DNA of 64,000 bases from Flavobacterium sp. ALJ2. GTDB lineage: Bacteria > Bacteroidota > Bacteroidia > Flavobacteriales > Flavobacteriaceae. The first letter of the stretch is position 1. Every line of letters starts with the position of its first letter. Positions 17,731 through 26,867 of this stretch are shown one piece after another. Under the pieces are notes generated by a model, which was given only the letters and a program-made list of their open reading frames with translations, searched no databases and was not told where the DNA came from. The translations under genes were made by a program, and so were the position numbers. Where the stretch lies: assembly GCF_015594725.1 (NCBI RefSeq), contig NZ_JADNRC010000001.1:432373-496372 (forward strand), given 5' to 3'.

Positions 17731-18834
17731 ATGAGAAAATCGTATGCCGTTTTGCTTTTAACTCTATTCTTTACAGGAATTCAAGCGCAAAACAAAGTTA
17801 ATCTGTTGGTAGGAACATATACTAATAGTTGTGAAAGCAAAGGAATTTATGTATATGAATTTGATACTGATTCGGGTGAATCTAAATTAAAAAACACTTC
17901 AGAAAGCACTGTGAGCCCAAGTTATTTATCAGTTTCTGCAGATAATAAATTTATTTATGCAGTTAACGAAAATGGGGCAGAAAGTACAGTAAGTGCTTTT
18001 GGATATGAGCCAAAATCAGGAAAGGTTACTTTTTTGAATAAGCAAAAAGCGATGGGAGCAGATCCTTGCTACTTAATTAATGATGGTGAAAATGTAATAA
18101 CTGCCAATTATTCTGGAGGAAACATCTCTGTATTCAAAAAGACTGCCGAAGGAATTTCGGAAGCGAAACAAGTGATTCAGCACACAGGAAAAGGGGTTAA
18201 TGCTCAAAGACAAGAAGGTGCTCACGTGCATATGGTTTATTTTTCGCCAGATAAGAAATATGTTTTATCGAATGATTTAGGTCTTGATAAAGTGTTTATC
18301 TACAATTACAATCCAACTTCACAGGATAAAATTCTTACCTTAAAAGGGAGTATTGATGTAAAATCAGGAAGTGGACCAAGACATTTAACGTTTAGTAAAG
18401 ACGGGAAGTTTGTGTATTTAATTCAGGAATTAGATGCTACTCTAACTACTTTTAGCTATGATAAAAACGGAAGTTTAAAGTTAATTGCCGAAACAAGTAT
18501 TCTTCCTAAAGATTTTAAAGGTGGAACTGGGGCTGCAGCTATAAAAATGTCTCTAGATGGTAAATTTTTATATATATCGGATCGTGTAGATGCTAATAAT
18601 ATTTCAGTGTATAAAATTCTTAAAAATGGTGGTTTAGAATTGCAAGAGCAAGTAAGTACTTTAGGAAAAGGGCCAAGAGATTTTTCTATCGATCCTACAG
18701 GGAATTTCCTTTTAGTAGGACATCAATACACAAATAATATTGTTGTTTTTAAAAGAGATAAAGCTACTGGTAAACTTACAGATACAGGAAAGAGAATTGA
18801 GCTGTGCGCGCCAGTATGTTTGGTGTTTAACTAG
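17731..18834 (+). CDS. Lactonase-family seven-bladed beta-propeller protein, secreted
   Basis: 367 aa with signal peptide MRKSYAVLLLTLFFTGIQAQ. The blades repeat the pattern of the 6-phosphogluconolactonase/muconate-cycloisomerase-like lactonase family (PF10282): LLVGTYTNSCESKGIYVYEF, PSYLSVSADNKFIYAVNE, GSGPRHLTFSKDGKFVYL, GRGPRDFSI-like GKGPRDFSIDPTGNFLLV. The exported location argues against a role in the pentose phosphate pathway. It is monocistronic and convergent with the helicase gene. Confidence 0.9.
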   Translation: MRKSYAVLLLTLFFTGIQAQNKVNLLVGTYTNSCESKGIYVYEFDTDSGESKLKNTSESTVSPSYLSVSADNKFIYAVNENGAESTVSAFGYEPKSGKVTFLNKQKAMGADPCYLINDGENVITANYSGGNISVFKKTAEGISEAKQVIQHTGKGVNAQRQEGAHVHMVYFSPDKKYVLSNDLGLDKVFIYNYNPTSQDKILTLKGSIDVKSGSGPRHLTFSKDGKFVYLIQELDATLTTFSYDKNGSLKLIAETSILPKDFKGGTGAAAIKMSLDGKFLYISDRVDANNISVYKILKNGGLELQEQVSTLGKGPRDFSIDPTGNFLLVGHQYTNNIVVFKRDKATGKLTDTGKRIELCAPVCLVFN

Positions 18835-18912
18835 TTTTTAGTGACAGTACCAGTTTCAGTATTCAAAGTTGGATTTTTGATTGAGAAAGGTTCATAGTTA
18901 CAAAAGCTAAAA

Positions 18913-18977
18913 AAAGGCTCAAAGGTGAAAAGTATAAGTTTAAAAAAAACTTAGAACCTCAGCACCTTTGAGCCTTT
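18913..18977. terminator. Long inverted repeat between convergent genes
   Basis: A 15-bp perfect inverted repeat (18913-18927 AAAGGCTCAAAGGTG with 18963-18977) with a 35-nt loop. It lies between the lactonase and helicase stops. It could end transcription from both sides, though the large loop is unusual. Part of it is shared with 27157-27190. Confidence 0.5.
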
Positions 18978-18994
18978 GAATCTTAAATAAAAAA

Positions 18995-20347
18995 CTATTT
19001 ATTCTTATCTTTTCTTTTCTTATCTCTTGTTTTTAGCATGTTTCTGTTAACAGATCCGTGCGTTTTTTTCTTTGTTTTAGAAGGTCCCCCTAAGTTGACT
19101 TTCTTATTCTTTTTATCTTTTTCATGAAAAGCCCCGTCTCCTGAAAGTTTTTGTTTTTTCATTAAAAACTTCACTGGTTGTCTGTCTTTTTCAGGCTCGA
19201 TTAATTTTATAGAAACTTCTACTTCTTCAGGAAATTCAGCTATTTCAAGTTCTCTATTCATTAAAACTTCTACTTCTACTTTAAATTCTTCTTCACGAGG
19301 AGTAATAAAGCTTATTGCTGTTCCAGTTGCATCGGCACGACCAGTTCTACCTATTCTGTGCATGTACAATTCAGGAAATTCAGGAAGTTCAAAGTTGATA
19401 ACGTGAGTAATATTGGAAATATCCAAACCTCTCGCCATAATATCGGTAGTTATAAGTCCGCGTAGCGTTCCTTCTTGGAAAGCAGCCATCGTACTCAAAC
19501 GGTAATTTTGTGATTTATTAGAATGAATTACACCAAACTGTCCTTCGAAATCTTCTTCGATACGATCGTGAAGCATATCCGAAATCTTCTTATTATTTAC
19601 AAAAACTAAAACACGACTCATGTCCTCGTTATTCTGTAATAAGTGTTTCAGTAAGTTTACTTTGGTATTAAAATTAGGAACATTATAGGTAATTTGCTCA
19701 ATATTTTCTAGTGGCGTTCCAGATGCTGCAAGAGTAACTTCTTCTGGGAAATCAAAAAAGTCATTCAAAACGGCATCAACCTCATCGGTCATTGTTGCAG
19801 AGAATAAAATATTTTGACGTTTGGTTTTCATCATCGCCAAAAGCGCTGTTAATTGCGTACGGAAACCTAAATTAAGCATTTCGTCAAACTCATCAATAAC
19901 TAGTTTTTGAGTTTCATCAAAACGTACTACCGCATCTAGTGCTAAGTCCATCGTTCTTCCAGGTGTTCCCACCAAGATATCGATTCCTTCGTAAACGGCT
20001 TTTTTTTGTGTATTAATATTTACACCACCAAAAATACCCAATGTTTTAACCGACATGTATTTGGTTAATTTTTCTACTTCTTCAACAACCTGAACAACTA
20101 ATTCACGTGTTGGAACTAGGATTACAATTTTAGGAGTATTGGTTGGGGTAAATTTATATAGTTTTAATAAAGGTAATAAATAGGCAAATGTTTTACCTGT
20201 ACCGGTTTGTGCAATTCCCATCATATCACGACCGGACATAATTACAGAAAAAGATTTTTCTTGAATTGGAGTAGGCGTAACGAAGCCTAATTCATCAATT
20301 GCTTTTTGTACGGATTTAGGAAGATTAAATGTCTCGAAAGTGCTCAT
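18995..20347 (-). CDS. DEAD-box ATP-dependent RNA helicase (DEFD variant)
   Basis: 450 aa from the ATG at 20347 (MSTFETFNLP); an in-frame ATG two codons upstream (20353) is also possible. Motifs in order: Q motif (PTPIQ), I AQTGTGKT, Ia PTRELV, GG, Ib GTPGR, II DEFD instead of DEAD, III SATMT, and helicase C motifs RGLDI and HRIGRTGRA. The C-terminal tail is very Lys-rich, as in RhlE-like enzymes, and probably binds RNA. A -7 element at 20365-20372 lies just upstream. Likely role: ribosome assembly or RNA turnover. Confidence 0.95.
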   Translation of the reverse strand: MSTFETFNLPKSVQKAIDELGFVTPTPIQEKSFSVIMSGRDMMGIAQTGTGKTFAYLLPLLKLYKFTPTNTPKIVILVPTRELVVQVVEEVEKLTKYMSVKTLGIFGGVNINTQKKAVYEGIDILVGTPGRTMDLALDAVVRFDETQKLVIDEFDEMLNLGFRTQLTALLAMMKTKRQNILFSATMTDEVDAVLNDFFDFPEEVTLAASGTPLENIEQITYNVPNFNTKVNLLKHLLQNNEDMSRVLVFVNNKKISDMLHDRIEEDFEGQFGVIHSNKSQNYRLSTMAAFQEGTLRGLITTDIMARGLDISNITHVINFELPEFPELYMHRIGRTGRADATGTAISFITPREEEFKVEVEVLMNRELEIAEFPEEVEVSIKLIEPEKDRQPVKFLMKKQKLSGDGAFHEKDKKNKKVNLGGPSKTKKKTHGSVNRNMLKTRDKKRKDKNK

Positions 20348-20364
20348 TTGCATTAAATTTTGTG

Positions 20365-20372
20365 CAAAGGTA
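20365..20372 (-). promoter_or_regulatory. Putative -7 element (TACCTTTG) for the helicase gene
   Basis: Reads TACCTTTG on the minus strand. It would place the transcript start around 20358, which favours ATG 20347 over ATG 20353. No clear -33 box. Confidence 0.45.
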
Positions 20373-20745
20373 CATTAAAATAGCGGTTAGTTTGCTAAAT
20401 TCTTGGAATCATATGATAATTTAAATAGGTAACGATCTAATATTCAATATTGAAGCTGTTAAAAAAATAACTGAATCTAATAAAGTAAAAAAGTGTTTTA
20501 CAAGAACTAAAGAACTCATTTTATGAAGATTTAAATCAAGTTTTGTCGCTATTGTCAAAGAAAGAAAGGTTATATACTTGTTGGTTATAACTCGATAAAA
20601 AGATTTAATTCCAGTACATTAATGGTTGTATTTCGTAATAAATTTTATCTTAGCTAAAAATACTCAGTTTCAAAATTCTCAATCTCGCTAAGCGTAAGAA
20701 GGTTAGTGACAATTTTGTGAAACACCACTGCAACTTAAAAAAAAT
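20373..20745. other. Gene-poor gap upstream of the small-ORF/regulator cluster
   Basis: About 370 bp of AT-rich DNA with short broken reading frames and no clear hairpin. It may include decayed coding sequence, but I could not recognise a family in any frame. Confidence 0.4.
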
Positions 20746-20835
20746 ATGAGAAAATACATTTTTAAATTTTGGTTACTAAATTTTTTGTTAACCGCTATAT
20801 TATTTTTAATTTACTTTGTATTAGCTTTTACATAA
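20746..20835 (+). CDS. Possible 29-aa membrane peptide
   Basis: ATG at 20746 to TAA at 20833. Product MRKYIFKFWLLNFLLTAILF followed by LIYFVLAFT: a basic start and one hydrophobic helix. It lies shortly before the 20872 ORF in the same orientation and frame. It could be a real small membrane protein or a leader; chance cannot be excluded in such T-rich DNA. Confidence 0.35.
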   Translation: MRKYIFKFWLLNFLLTAILFLIYFVLAFT

Positions 20836-20871
20836 CTAAAATCAAGCAATGGAAATTTATTTGAAACCATT

Positions 20872-21189
20872 TTGGATTTCTTATTTACCCATTTTAATTT
20901 ATATTATACATTGGTATATTCTATTGTAATGATTATTTTTTCTACAGCTTTCTTCCTAAATTTACAAAGGATAATTCGAACTAATTATTTCTTATCATTA
21001 CTAACTTTTATAGGAATACCATTTGCTGCTATGATTTATATACTAATTGATTTGTATCCCTATAATTCTTTTACTGTAGTTTGGTGGATTAGTTTCCCTT
21101 TGATTTACTTAGTATTTATAATATTTCAATTTTATATATTTAGAAAAAAAATGATAAACATGAACTGTAATAATAACAAAAGAAAATAG
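20872..21189 (+). CDS. Small membrane protein with uncertain or frameshifted start, 105 aa
   Basis: About three hydrophobic helices (TLVYSIVMIIFSTAFFL, FLSLLTFIGIPFAAMIYILI, WWISFPLIYLVFIIFQFYIF) and a basic tail. No ATG begins this frame: the annotated start is a TTG at 20872. An ATG at 20849 lies in another frame but only one base away from joining NLFETILDFLFTHFN, so a 1-bp insertion near 20852-20856 may have broken the original start. It ends 4 bp before the AraC-type regulator and is presumably co-transcribed with it. Confidence 0.6.
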   Translation: MDFLFTHFNLYYTLVYSIVMIIFSTAFFLNLQRIIRTNYFLSLLTFIGIPFAAMIYILIDLYPYNSFTVVWWISFPLIYLVFIIFQFYIFRKKMINMNCNNNKRK

Positions 21190-21193
21190 CTAA

Positions 21194-22333
21194 ATGGAAA
21201 AGATTAATTTATTAATAATTGTGACTGTAATCTCTTTGTTCATTTCATTATTTCTTGCCTTTTTTCTGGTAACAGTTAAAACAAACCATAAGATAAGTAA
21301 TTATCTTTTTGCTACTTTTTTATTATTAACAGCTATAGATACTAGTCAAACTTTATTTAACTTAATGGTTGATGGACCTTCAAATTTCGGAATGTTAAGA
21401 GGTTTATTTGCTTTCTTGCAAATTCCTGTTTTTTACCTATATGTATTGTCTGTTTGTTATTCTGATTTTAAGCTCAAACCTAAATATATACTACATCTGC
21501 TTCCATTTTTAATTGCAAATGCAATTTTGATACCTCGTTTTTATGCGGTAGATGATGCATCTAAAATTAATTTTATAAAAAACTATCAAAATATGGTTGA
21601 AATACAGTTCAATCATATTCTTATACATGTTCAGCTAATTGTATATATCATTGCTGTTTTTATGGTATTAAGAAAAGCAAAAAAACTATACCTCGAAAAT
21701 TATGCAGGTACCAGTATTAGTTCTTATAATTGGTTGTTTCAGTTTACGGTTGTATTAACTATTTTGTATTCGGTGGCTCTTTTAAAAAATATCTTCAAGT
21801 TTTCTGATTATCCTTATATCTCTGAATGGATAAAAATTGGACTCTTAGTATTTCAGTTATTTATTATTTGTTGGTATTTATTAAAAGCATTAAACAATCC
21901 TAGTTTATTTAGAAATATTGATTCAAGATTAAAACTGGTTTCGGATATTGTTTTAGAAGAAAAAAATAAGAAGCAATTAGTTGTAAGTGAAAAAGAATAC
22001 AATGAAGATCTATTAAAATTACAACAATATATGGACGAAGAAAAGCCATTTCTTGATCCTTCTTTAACAATTCAGGATATTTCTAAGGGGATTGCAATTC
22101 CTGTTAGAGATCTCTCACTTTTAATTAATCATAAGTTAGATCAGCATTTTTACGATTTCATTAATACTTATCGTATAGAAAGCGCCATGGATATTTTAAA
22201 AGATGTTACAAAAAGTAAGGTAACAGTTCTTGAAATTCTTTATGATGTAGGTTTTAATTCAAAATCTTCTTTTAATACTGCTTTTAAAAAGCACACAGGG
22301 TTTACTCCTACTGATTATCGTAAAACATTGTAG
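21194..22333 (+). CDS. AraC-family regulator with multi-helix membrane sensor domain
   Basis: 379 aa. Residues about 5-230 contain seven hydrophobic helices (for example LLIIVTVISLFISLFLAFFL, YILHLLPFLIANAILI, LIVYIIAVFMVL, WIKIGLLVFQLFIICWYLL). Residues about 270-379 are an AraC-type double helix-turn-helix (LTIQDISKGIAIPVRDLSLL, VLEILYDVGFNSKSSFNTAF, ending HTGFTPTDYRKTL). It is a one-component sensor in the inner membrane that binds DNA directly. The serine hydrolase gene just downstream is a plausible target. Confidence 0.92.
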   Translation: MEKINLLIIVTVISLFISLFLAFFLVTVKTNHKISNYLFATFLLLTAIDTSQTLFNLMVDGPSNFGMLRGLFAFLQIPVFYLYVLSVCYSDFKLKPKYILHLLPFLIANAILIPRFYAVDDASKINFIKNYQNMVEIQFNHILIHVQLIVYIIAVFMVLRKAKKLYLENYAGTSISSYNWLFQFTVVLTILYSVALLKNIFKFSDYPYISEWIKIGLLVFQLFIICWYLLKALNNPSLFRNIDSRLKLVSDIVLEEKNKKQLVVSEKEYNEDLLKLQQYMDEEKPFLDPSLTIQDISKGIAIPVRDLSLLINHKLDQHFYDFINTYRIESAMDILKDVTKSKVTVLEILYDVGFNSKSSFNTAFKKHTGFTPTDYRKTL

Positions 22334-22467
22334 TTTAGTGTTTTGTAATTACTTGTACTAGTTTTTTTAAACAAATGCGTTCGAATATTTTTATTCGGTC
22401 GTGTAGGTTTATCTTCTCCCGCATCTTTGTATCGAAATAAATTCTTAACCTTAAAAATTACGATACA

Positions 22468-23937
22468 ATGAAAAACATTATCTATTTATTACTTCTTATA
22501 GTAACAGTCGCAAGTGCTCAAACAAGTAAAAAAGCAGTATCAAAAGAAAGAGATTATAGCTTTCTTACAGACAGTTTAAATATCGATAAACAACTAGAAA
22601 AAAATAAACTGGCAGGATTTAGTGTTGTTGTTTTCGAAAATTACAAGATAGTCTACTCAAATCAATTTGGTGTAAAATCAATAGATTCAAAAGAGAAAAT
22701 GGATCAAAATACTGCTTTTTCTACCGCATCGATTTCAAAACCAATCACGGCACTTCTTTGTTTTATGCTCGAAGAGAAAGGGTTAATTAATTTAGATGAT
22801 CCGATAGATGGTTTTCTAAAACGCTGGCATTTGCCAAAGAGTAAGTTTACGGAGAATAATAGTCCAACTTGGAGACAATTTCTTAATCATACGGCTGGTA
22901 CAACCCAAAGTGGATTTGCAGATTACTATGAAGGAGATACAATCCCGACAATAAAAGAAAGTCTTTTAGGAAAGATTCCGAGATATGATAAAGAAATTGA
23001 TTTCTTGTTTACTCCAGGAACAGGTTGGGCATATAGTGGTGGCGGTTATGTAATTGTTCAGATGGCATTAGAAGATACTTTTAATAAATCTATTGCAGAA
23101 CTTGCTGCAGCATATATTTTCTCTCCTCTTGGGCTAAAAAACACTACAATGATACAACCTGATGAAAAAGGATTTCCAACAAATGTAGCATTCGTTCACG
23201 ATGAAAATGGGAAGGTTATTAGAACAGGTTTGCCAATTACACCGCAAGTTGGAGCATCAGGAATGTGGTCTACGCCTACAGATTTAGCTAAAATTGTTAT
23301 CGAGATGCAAAATGCCTTGCGTAATAAAAACAATAAAGTGATTTCACATAATGTTGCAAAAAAAGTAACTGAAGTAACCGCTTTAAAAGATGCTGTTGGC
23401 GGATGGAGTTATGGATGGCAAAAGTCCTTTGGTTATAATAATTATGATTGGTTTATATGTAATGGTTCAAATACTGGAGTAGGAGGCAGTGTTTTTGCTA
23501 CTATGACAGATGGAAACGGTTTTGTGTTTCTAACCAATGGAGAAAAACCGAATCGTTTTCCTGTGATGGGACAGACTCAAAGAAAGCTTCTGACTTTGAT
23601 GAACTGGAATGGAAAAACAGCTAATGAGGAAATTCAGGAAATGCCTTCAAATCTAAAAGAAAAACTAATCGGGACTTATGACGATTTCCTTTATGCGCAA
23701 GGAGTGAAAACTAAAATTGTAGAAAAGAATAACCGTCTTTACGTTGAATCTCCATTATTAGATCATTTTAAAGGAAAAAATGATAATGAGTTGGTATATC
23801 TTAAAAATGGATTATTTAAAATTGTAGATTATCCAAACTTGTTAAAGTTTAATTTTAGCGATGGAAAAATAAGTTCTGTAATCTTAACTAGGGATAAGTT
23901 GAGTGTTAAAGTTGAACTAACCGACAAAGTAAAATAA
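22468..23937 (+). CDS. Secreted serine hydrolase, beta-lactamase class C / penicillin-binding-protein-like
   Basis: 489 aa with signal peptide MKNIIYLLLLIVTVASAQ. The SxxK motif is SISK in TAFSTASISKPITALL; the second motif reads YSGGGYV (Y-S-G in place of Y-x-N); a late SNTGVGGSVF occupies the place of the H/KTG motif. Residues about 390-489 form a C-terminal beta domain. The enzyme is probably periplasmic and may act on peptides, D-amino-acid esters or lactam-like substrates. It follows the AraC-type gene by 134 bp and has its own terminator. Confidence 0.9.
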   Translation: MKNIIYLLLLIVTVASAQTSKKAVSKERDYSFLTDSLNIDKQLEKNKLAGFSVVVFENYKIVYSNQFGVKSIDSKEKMDQNTAFSTASISKPITALLCFMLEEKGLINLDDPIDGFLKRWHLPKSKFTENNSPTWRQFLNHTAGTTQSGFADYYEGDTIPTIKESLLGKIPRYDKEIDFLFTPGTGWAYSGGGYVIVQMALEDTFNKSIAELAAAYIFSPLGLKNTTMIQPDEKGFPTNVAFVHDENGKVIRTGLPITPQVGASGMWSTPTDLAKIVIEMQNALRNKNNKVISHNVAKKVTEVTALKDAVGGWSYGWQKSFGYNNYDWFICNGSNTGVGGSVFATMTDGNGFVFLTNGEKPNRFPVMGQTQRKLLTLMNWNGKTANEEIQEMPSNLKEKLIGTYDDFLYAQGVKTKIVEKNNRLYVESPLLDHFKGKNDNELVYLKNGLFKIVDYPNLLKFNFSDGKISSVILTRDKLSVKVELTDKVK

Positions 23938-23949
23938 CTTCTGTGAACT

Positions 23950-23988
23950 AATAATCCCTTAAAAAAATCAATTGTTTAAGGGATTATT
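23950..23988 (+). terminator. Terminator after the serine hydrolase gene
   Basis: Perfect 14-bp stem (23950-23963 AATAATCCCTTAAA with 23975-23988) with an 11-nt loop, 13 bp past the stop codon. Confidence 0.75.
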
Positions 23989-24007
23989 GTTTAAAGTGAA
24001 AATGATA

Positions 24008-24772
24008 TTAAAAACCTTCGAAAACGCCTAATCCAAATAATGCAAAATCGTATTTTACAGGATCTTTAGGGTCCATTTTACGAAGATTTAAATCAAGTTC
24101 AGCTAATGCTTTACCATCATTTTACTTTCGCGAAAGGAGTGCTAATTTACGAGCTACGTTTCCAGAGTGTACATCAAGCGGACAAGAAAGTTTAGCAGGC
24201 GAGATATTTTTCCATATTCCTAAATCAACGCCTTTCGTGTCTTGTCGAACCATCCAACGCAGGTACATGTTAATGCGTTTGGCTGCAGAATTGTTTAATG
24301 GGTCCGAAATGTGTTTTTGAGTTCTTTGTAAATGCTCGATTTCAAAGAAAATTTTTTTAAATTCATGGATACTTTTTTGCAAACTATCTATCTCTTGATT
24401 TTTGGAGAAGACAGCTTCAAGACCACCGTGATTTTTATAAATGTGTTGCAATCCTTTAATAAAACTGCCAAAGTCTTTTCCGTTAAAGGTACGATGGACA
24501 AAGTTCTCTAGTCTTGCTATATCATCATCAGTATGGCTCATGATAAAATCGTAAGGTGTGTTTCCCATTAATTCCATCATTTGGTGTGAGTTTTTAATGA
24601 TCATTTTGCGATTTCCCCAAGCAATTGTGGCGCTAAGGAATCCAGCAATTTCGATATCTTCTTTTTGTGAAAATAAATGTGGAATCTGTACAGGATCACT
24701 TTCGATAAAATCTTGATTGTTGTATTGAATGACTTTTTCGTTTAGAAAGTCTTTGAGTTCTGTTTGGGTCAT
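24008..24772 (-). pseudogene. TIGR02757-family gene interrupted by an in-frame stop
   Basis: The first 216 codons (24772 to 24122) read MTQTELKDFLNEKVIQYNNQ through CPLDVHSGNVARKLALLSRK and then TAA. Past that stop the same frame continues NDGKALAELDLNLRKMDPKD and PVKYDFALFGLGVFEGF to a TAA at 24008-24010. The full 254-aa reading would match the usual length and C-terminus of TIGR02757 proteins. The simplest explanation is a single CAA-to-TAA change. The truncated product may or may not fold. The biochemical function of the family is not known to me. Confidence 0.85.
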
Positions 24773-24814
24773 GATTTAAATAAAAGTTCGTAAAATACGT
24801 AAAGTTTTACCCAG

Positions 24815-24831
24815 TCGGGATAACTACCCGA
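24815..24831. repeat. Diverged short palindromic repeat
   Basis: TCGGGATAACTACCCGA, a relative of the elements at 8971-8988 and 9033-9050 with 5-bp outer arms. It lies between the broken TIGR02757 gene and the ABC ATPase gene. Confidence 0.5.
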
Positions 24832-24855
24832 GCCAAGCAATAAAGCAAATAGCTC

Positions 24856-25518
24856 CTAATTACTAATTAAGCCATCTACCATTACGAGTTTTCTGTCGGC
24901 CATATTAGCTAGTTCTTCATTATGAGTTACGATAACAAAGGTTTGTCCAAATTCATCACGAAGCTGAAAAAATAATTGATGTAAGTTTTCTGCTGAAAGA
25001 GTATCTAGATTTCCAGAAGGCTCATCGGCAAAAATGACATCTGGTTTATTAATTAATGCTCTTGCAACGGCAACACGCTGCTGTTCCCCACCTGAAAGTT
25101 CATTGGGTTTATGATTGATTCGGTGTGATAGCCCTAAGTATTTTAATAATTTTTTAGCTTCAGCTTCAGTTTCAGAAGGTTTTTTGCCAGCAATATAAGC
25201 AGGAATACAAACATTTTCGAGTGCAGTAAACTCAGGCAACAACTGGTGAAATTGAAAAATGAATCCTAAGTTTAAGTTTCTGAATTTAGATAGCGTTTTA
25301 TCACTTAAATTCAGAACGTTTTCATTGTTTATAATCAATGAAGTTGTTTTGTCAACTGAAGGCTTATCAAGTGTGCCTAGGATTTGAAGCAATGTTGTTT
25401 TTCCTGCTCCAGAAGCACCTACAATCGAAACAATTTCTCCTTTTTTTATATGCAAATCAACTCCTTTTAGAACCTCGAGTTGATCATAGAATTTATGTAT
25501 ATTTTTTGCCTGTATCAT
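24856..25518 (-). CDS. ABC transporter ATP-binding protein, LolD/MacB type
   Basis: 220 aa from ATG 25518 ([19 protein letters not shown]). Walker [10 protein letters not shown] at 34-42, Q-loop [18 protein letters not shown], signature [15 protein letters not shown], Walker [14 protein letters not shown] and the switch VTHNEE. These features and the size place it with LolD-like ATPases that drive lipoprotein release or MacB-type export. The partner permease is not adjacent. The upstream in-frame extension to 25545 is not needed. The gene is cytoplasmic, membrane-associated through its partner. Confidence 0.9.
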   Translation of the reverse strand: MIQAKNIHKFYDQLEVLKGVDLHIKKGEIVSIVGASGAGKTTLLQILGTLDKPSVDKTTSLIINNENVLNLSDKTLSKFRNLNLGFIFQFHQLLPEFTALENVCIPAYIAGKKPSETEAEAKKLLKYLGLSHRINHKPNELSGGEQQRVAVARALINKPDVIFADEPSGNLDTLSAENLHQLFFQLRDEFGQTFVIVTHNEELANMADRKLVMVDGLISN

Positions 25519-25796
25519 TATGAAACTGTTTTTACAAAGAAACAAAGATTCTACCGATATAAAAATGTGTTGTAACAGAATTTTAGGAACATTTATTCGT
25601 AAAAAGTGAAATGTTCAAAGAGAGATGGAAAATTTGAAATTTGAAAAGGGAGATATATGATAAACTCGTTTTTATATTTAAAAATATTTTAGGAACGAAA
25701 TTTGATTAATGCTTATAGAATTAATGAGTTTACTTAGAGGTATAAAATTAAAATGAATTATATTTGATAGTAACTCAGCTTTTAATATGTATTAAA

Positions 25797-26111
25797 ATGA
25801 ATGAAAAAACACTTGTAAAAGACGAGAAGATAAAGAAACTTTTGTTAGGGTTACTTTTTGATGGTATAGGAATGCTTTCTTTTACAATCCCTTTTTTAGG
25901 AGAGTTTTCCGATGTTGTTTGGGCTCCCTTGGCAGGTTTCTTAATGACCTATATGTATAAAGGCCGTGTAGGGAAAGTAGCTGGTATCTTAACTTTTGTT
26001 GAAGAGATTCTTCCGTTTACAGATGTAATTCCATCGTTTACTTTGACTTGGATTTATACTTATTTTATTCAAAGGAAAGATAAGACTATAGATAAAGATG
26101 TTATTCTTTAA
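25797..26111 (+). CDS. Hypothetical small membrane protein, 104 aa
   Basis: From ATG 25797 (MNEKTLVKDEKIKKLLLGLL). About three hydrophobic stretches (LLLGLLFDGIGMLSFTIPFL, VVWAPLAGFLMTYMY, and FTLTWIYTYFIQ) with a charged N-terminus. The frame also opens 11 codons upstream at a TTG, which I regard as less likely. Its last 11 bp overlap the end of the convergent 26101-26403 gene. Function is unknown. Confidence 0.8.
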   Translation: MNEKTLVKDEKIKKLLLGLLFDGIGMLSFTIPFLGEFSDVVWAPLAGFLMTYMYKGRVGKVAGILTFVEEILPFTDVIPSFTLTWIYTYFIQRKDKTIDKDVIL

Positions 26112-26403
26112 ATAAAAATCCCAATCCCATATTTTTGAGCATTTTTTTTTCAAAGTTCCAAAAGAAGCGGAATTGACCAAAAACGGCTCCAATTGCGACA
26201 AGTAGTACCTGATAAATAGGGAAAATGATTATTAATCGGATAAGTGTAAACCAAAACCCGAAATCTTCTTTTGTGATTCCTAGCCAAATGCAAAAGGGAT
26301 GAGACAACCAAGCCGAAGTAGAACCAGTTATAGCAAACACAATAAATATGATGGTGAGTTGAAAATTAGAAGTAATTCCCCAACGTTGTTTTAATTTATT
26401 CAT
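26101..26403 (-). CDS. DUF6787-like small membrane protein, 100 aa
   Basis: Two hydrophobic helices (FQLTIIFIVFAITGSTSAWL and LIRLIIIFPIYQVLLVAIGAVFG) and the conserved-looking RWGITSN start and GQFRFFWNFEKKM end. From memory this pattern belongs to a Bacteroidota family of unknown function. It overlaps the convergent 25797-26111 gene tail to tail by 11 bp and lies 32 bp downstream of the start side of the lipoprotein gene's neighbour in the opposite order, so it is probably independent. Confidence 0.75.
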   Translation of the reverse strand: MNKLKQRWGITSNFQLTIIFIVFAITGSTSAWLSHPFCIWLGITKEDFGFWFTLIRLIIIFPIYQVLLVAIGAVFGQFRFFWNFEKKMLKNMGLGFLFKE

Positions 26404-26435
26404 TCTTATTTATAATGATCACAAATATAGCAACA

Positions 26436-26867
26436 TTATCTTGAAGGAACATATCCTGCTAGTTTTTGTTTGTAAGTATTTTGAAAATAGATCATGTAAT
26501 TATAGATTAAGTAATTTACCTCATATCCATAATTAATAGTTGGGTCATAATCGATTCTCATTTCGTATAGATTAGGATTGTAACGTTGCGGTTGTAAAAC
26601 TCTGCTATTCCATTCTTGTACATATTGACGGTTTTTATTTTCCAGATATGATTGTGAATAATGATTTCGGGGTAACGCCATTGAAGCTAGCCAGGTACTA
26701 AAACCACTGTCGATTATTATTACTTCGTATTCTAGTTCATCGTTTGCAATTCGAACAGTATCATTTACTGAAGTAGCTGGTTTCTTGGCAACTGTCATAC
26801 TTGTTTTTTGAGTGGAGCACGCAACAATAACAAATAAAAGTAGGAATATGTAAATGCTATTTTTCAT
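26436..26867 (-). CDS. DUF6146-like lipoprotein, 143 aa
   Basis: Signal peptide with lipobox MKNSIYIFLLLFVIVAC, lipidated Cys17, then a linker rich in Thr and Lys and a domain rich in Tyr and Asn (ENKNRQYVQEWNSRVLQPQR, YGYEVNYLIYNYMIYFQNTY). I recall this as a conserved flavobacterial lipoprotein family of unknown function. Minus strand, 32 bp before the DUF6787-like gene, so possibly one transcript. Confidence 0.82.
   Translation of the reverse strand: MKNSIYIFLLLFVIVACSTQKTSMTVAKKPATSVNDTVRIANDELEYEVIIIDSGFSTWLASMALPRNHYSQSYLENKNRQYVQEWNSRVLQPQRYNPNLYEMRIDYDPTINYGYEVNYLIYNYMIYFQNTYKQKLAGYVPSR

Noticed and set aside
20373..20745. Possible degraded regulator gene in the gap before 20746
   Set aside because: Short in-frame stretches exist but none shows a recognisable domain, so no pseudogene was called.
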